From contig JAPEVF010000762.1 in NCBI GenBank assembly GCA_029747585.1, forward strand, positions 1 through 21,692: 21,692 nt of DNA. Direction: 5' to 3'. The stretch is from Pleurotus djamor. Taxonomy: Eukaryota; Basidiomycota; Agaricomycetes; Agaricales; Pleurotaceae. Of the stretch, positions 19,503 to 21,692 are shown in pieces. The notes beneath the pieces were generated by a model. The model had not been told where the DNA came from and searched no databases. It saw only the letters and a program-made list of their open reading frames with translations. Each line of letters begins with the position of its first letter. Position 1 is the first letter of the stretch. A program made the translations under genes and the position numbers.

Positions 19503-19900
19503 TCAGCGACGGTACAAACAGCGTAATAGTAGCGGGAGGATATGGTCGAGGCCGATGAGGGATAGCCATCGACGACCTTTGTGAGTCCAAGTGAGCCAGG
19601 CTTCGTTAGATGAAGCAGCCAATGGGTAGGCTTCGTAATCGAGCTTGCGAATTCGGTATTCGTCATCACATATCAGAGGGACGGATATAAGCTGCCTGTA
19701 CTCAGCGATTAAACATCAAGACTGTCGGGGTTCGAGGGAGTAGTTTGCAACGCACCAAGGATCTAGAGTCTCAATCCCCATTCACTCCCCTGCGCGTTGG
19801 ACGGTCTTCTTACCACCTTTCTCCATTCCAGTGTTTGCGGATGCGAGAGAGGGAGAGACGGCATAAACAGCGCCGGCATCGTGGCCATAAGTCCTTCGAT
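19503..19900 (-). CDS. H2: two spliced exons, paralogous to H1 (unknown family)
   Basis: Exon a is 19900-19814 (after CATCTCAG, with a CTAAT branch-like site) and exon b 19695-19503, with a 118-bp intron (GTAAGA...GTACAG). Exon a has a Cys cluster (R-C-R-R-C-L-C-R) followed by SRIRKHWNGE. Exon b reads QLISVPLICDDEYRIRKLDY, then SNEAWLTWTHKGRRWLSLIG and a hydrophobic end. Codon use is good throughout. The match with H1 in sequence, intron phase and intron length is what supports the model. The 3' end at TGA 19503 may hide a further donor (GTACCG just before it). Upstream exons and the start codon are not resolved. Function is unknown; the Cys cluster may bind zinc. Confidence 0.5.
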
Positions 19901-20059
19901 CTGAGATGTACATTAGACGGTGAGCCTGATGGTGTCGCAGGGAGGTTGATCGAGTTGAATCAAGGCGACTCGGGGCCGCCTGGTCCCTGGAGCACTTCAA
20001 TTCATCTACATCGCTGTCCATCCATCCCGTTGATACCGCCTAGGAAGGTCACGGATTGA

Positions 20060-21285
20060 GTAAGAAAGTGGTAGTTATAGTAGAGACGACGTGAAATAAA
20101 TTTGCCTTGCCTTCGAATCGACTTGAACCCAAAGCCAAGAGCAGAGAATGGTTAAATCAATAGATTTTTTCTCGGAGAGGGTCACGATGTGGGGAAGAAG
20201 CAATACACCGAGAGTTTACTATGATCGAGAAGAGAAGAGAACGACGTTTCGCGGTGGAGAAGCTGTACTGACCGTGAGGCACCAATGTCATTCTCAAGAG
20301 TACGAAGTCAACGCTGCGCCTCGAGTTGATCATTTGGAGGAATTCGGAGCCTAACCTCGCGAGAACGGCCATGAATATTTTGTTCTGGAAGCCCGGGAAG
20401 CTCGTGTATGAGTTGAAGAGCAATTCAACGGATTGCTAGATGGCCGTAGGCGTGCAAAGATAAAGCGAACGACGTTGGGAAAGCTTCGTGCTACGACGGC
20501 GGGTTTTGAGGAAGAGGTCCGCAGCGTTTTGGTGGCGTCACAAAGCCATGGGACTGTTGAAAAGATGCGAGGAAGGATATAAGAGTGAGATGGGTGAATT
20601 TTCATCATTAAGTTTGCTTAGCAGTCGGAGAGCGCACCCTTCGGTTACAATCCCTGCGTCCACTCGGATCCGACGTCAATTTCTCCCAGTTAATCTTCAT
20701 GCATAGCTGAAACCTACTGTAAGGTCACTGGATTCAGCGTGTATGTGTCTTCGGTTGGAGAAACTCACCTTGACTTCTCATGCATCATGCGTCATGAGTA
20801 GTTTTTCGAGGTTTTGGTGTTTTCGACGCGCGAGTGAACTACTACTAACTAGTACAGGGTGCGAAGAGATACTATATCACATTATCAGCCTTATATGAGA
20901 TAGATTTGAGTCTCGCCGCGTTGAGGAGCGAGAGTATACACCTACTACTGAAACTGAAGAAGTCAGCACCGAGTACTGAGTACTGAGTGCGAGTGCACAG
21001 AGATCAAAACGGCGGTGTGGCTGTGCTTGACCTCCGAAGGAATCAGGAGTCTAGAGGAGAAGACAGGAGGTCATTGTGAGTCTGCCAGGTTCGGCCCCGA
21101 TTTGCTTTCAACGGGAAGGCCTCAATTAATCCAGTTCTAGCTCAAAGCTGGCGCTACAGATAGACCTTTTGGTATGAGTAGTTGGATTGACACCGAGAAA
21201 GGGTGAGGCTTGCGAAGAGACCACGGAGAATGTCGTTGTTTCTGCTCATTTGATCCACGAATAATAGACGTTGGTTCGATGAAAG
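20060..21285. other. Region with no supported gene
   Basis: Short frames exist on both strands (for example 20148-20354 plus; 20351-20608 and 20157-20423 minus), but none shows a domain or a consistent splice chain. From about 20700 the sequence carries simple tandem and inverted motifs: CTCATG...CATGAG at 20777-20798, CTACTACTAACTAGT near 20840 and a GAGTACT repeat at 20971-20984. It probably includes the 3' flank of the gene at the right edge. Confidence 0.45.
20971..20994. repeat. Short tandem repeat GAGTACT / GAGTGC
   Basis: Two GAGTACT units are followed directly by GAGTGC and GAGTGC. The repeat is small, in the non-coding right part of the window, and no function is evident. Confidence 0.5.
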
Positions 21286-21692
21286 TTATTCGTACTTGCT
21301 GAGTGTATGAGAAGCACTATGTGTTTGAGAACGGTGAAGTTCTAACAGAGCAGGATTGGGGGCACGGTTAAAATGAGAGATGGAAAGGGCCCCAGGGGGA
21401 AAGAGTAGAGCTATTGAGGACTCGAGGTCGTCAACTGACACTCTTGGGACGATAGACTTGAGAATGGAGCTGCCTACTTCCAGCTTCCTCGTACCTCGCG
21501 AGTCAACACTATTCACACCTTGTCAACCATGTCAGTTATACTCCAAGCATGGTTTACTCCCAATATCCATACGGATTATCCACCTCATCGAAATTGACAG
21601 AAATTTACGTTGCAGATGCGATCGCGCTGTTGTTATCAGAGTCCTCACGAATGCCTCATGCTCAAGCTTCTTTGACACATCTACGCACTGCC
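21286..21692 (-). CDS. Partial gene at right edge: C-terminus of unknown protein
   Basis: Two exons are visible: 21692-21609 (5' end beyond the window) and 21518-21286, with a 90-bp intron (GTAAAT donor, ACTGACA branch-like site, GACAAG acceptor). The join is in frame (phase 1) and gives about 104 C-terminal residues with strong codon bias. Blocks include a helical SKKLEHEAFVRTLITTARSH, then RGTRKLEVGSSILKSIVPRV, SVDDLESSIALLFPPGAL and a short polar tail ending SKYE. The domain is not recognised, but the even composition and clean splice suggest a conserved single-copy-type gene rather than a decaying one. It could mark the right boundary of the accessory cluster (inference). Confidence 0.62.

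Noticed and set aside
19725..19745. GGTTCGAG-like sequence suggesting a tRNA T-loop
   Set aside because: The flanking bases cannot form the T-stem and no acceptor stem or anticodon arm was found. A similar string at 10830 fails in the same way.
1..21692. Transposon, retroelement or viral genes
   Set aside because: No reverse transcriptase, integrase, transposase or capsid motif and no long terminal or inverted repeats were seen on reading both strands, although remnants too decayed to recognise cannot be excluded.

Overview
The window looks like a piece of a filamentous basidiomycete (Agaricomycete-type) genome. The main reason is the gene architecture: many short introns of about 50-70 bp with GTANGT/GTAAG donors, CTRAY branch points and TAG/CAG acceptors. 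It also carries several F-box-like proteins of the lineage-expanded kind seen in mushroom-forming fungi. No bacterial, viral, transposase, tRNA, rRNA or CRISPR signature was seen.

Left part (1-5.7 kb): an AT-rich edge, then gene A1 (+), an F-box/leucine-rich-repeat-type gene F1 (-), and gene A2 (+). A1 and A2 are paralogs of a family I do not recognise. They share four intron positions and phases and several sequence blocks. F1 sits between them on the opposite strand.

Middle (5.7-13.5 kb): a minus-strand stretch (6.0-8.7 kb) with one well-spliced but probably damaged gene (M) and further degenerate coding-like segments. Next come two tandem plus-strand F-box-like genes, F2 and F3, paralogs of F1. 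All three F genes have the same unusual 5' structure: exon 1 contributes only the start codon ATG, followed immediately by a phase-0 intron.

Right part (13.5-21.7 kb): two members of a second F-box-type family lie tail to tail. Z1 (+) has an F-box-like segment and a CX2C-X15-CX2C zinc-finger pattern; the recovered part of Z2 (-) covers only the downstream domain. Beyond Z2 is a long minus-strand zone of mostly incomplete coding segments. It includes two clearly paralogous exon pairs (near 16.0-16.4 kb and 19.5-19.9 kb), each with a roughly 120-bp intron. A gene runs off the right edge on the minus strand; only its C-terminus is in the window.

Overall this reads as an accessory cluster of tandem and inverted duplications with damaged copies in between. 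F-box proteins are generally substrate adaptors of SCF ubiquitin ligases (family knowledge). What the A family does, and whether it works with the F-box genes, cannot be told from sequence alone. Exon models were built by eye from splice signals, frame continuity and paralog comparison.
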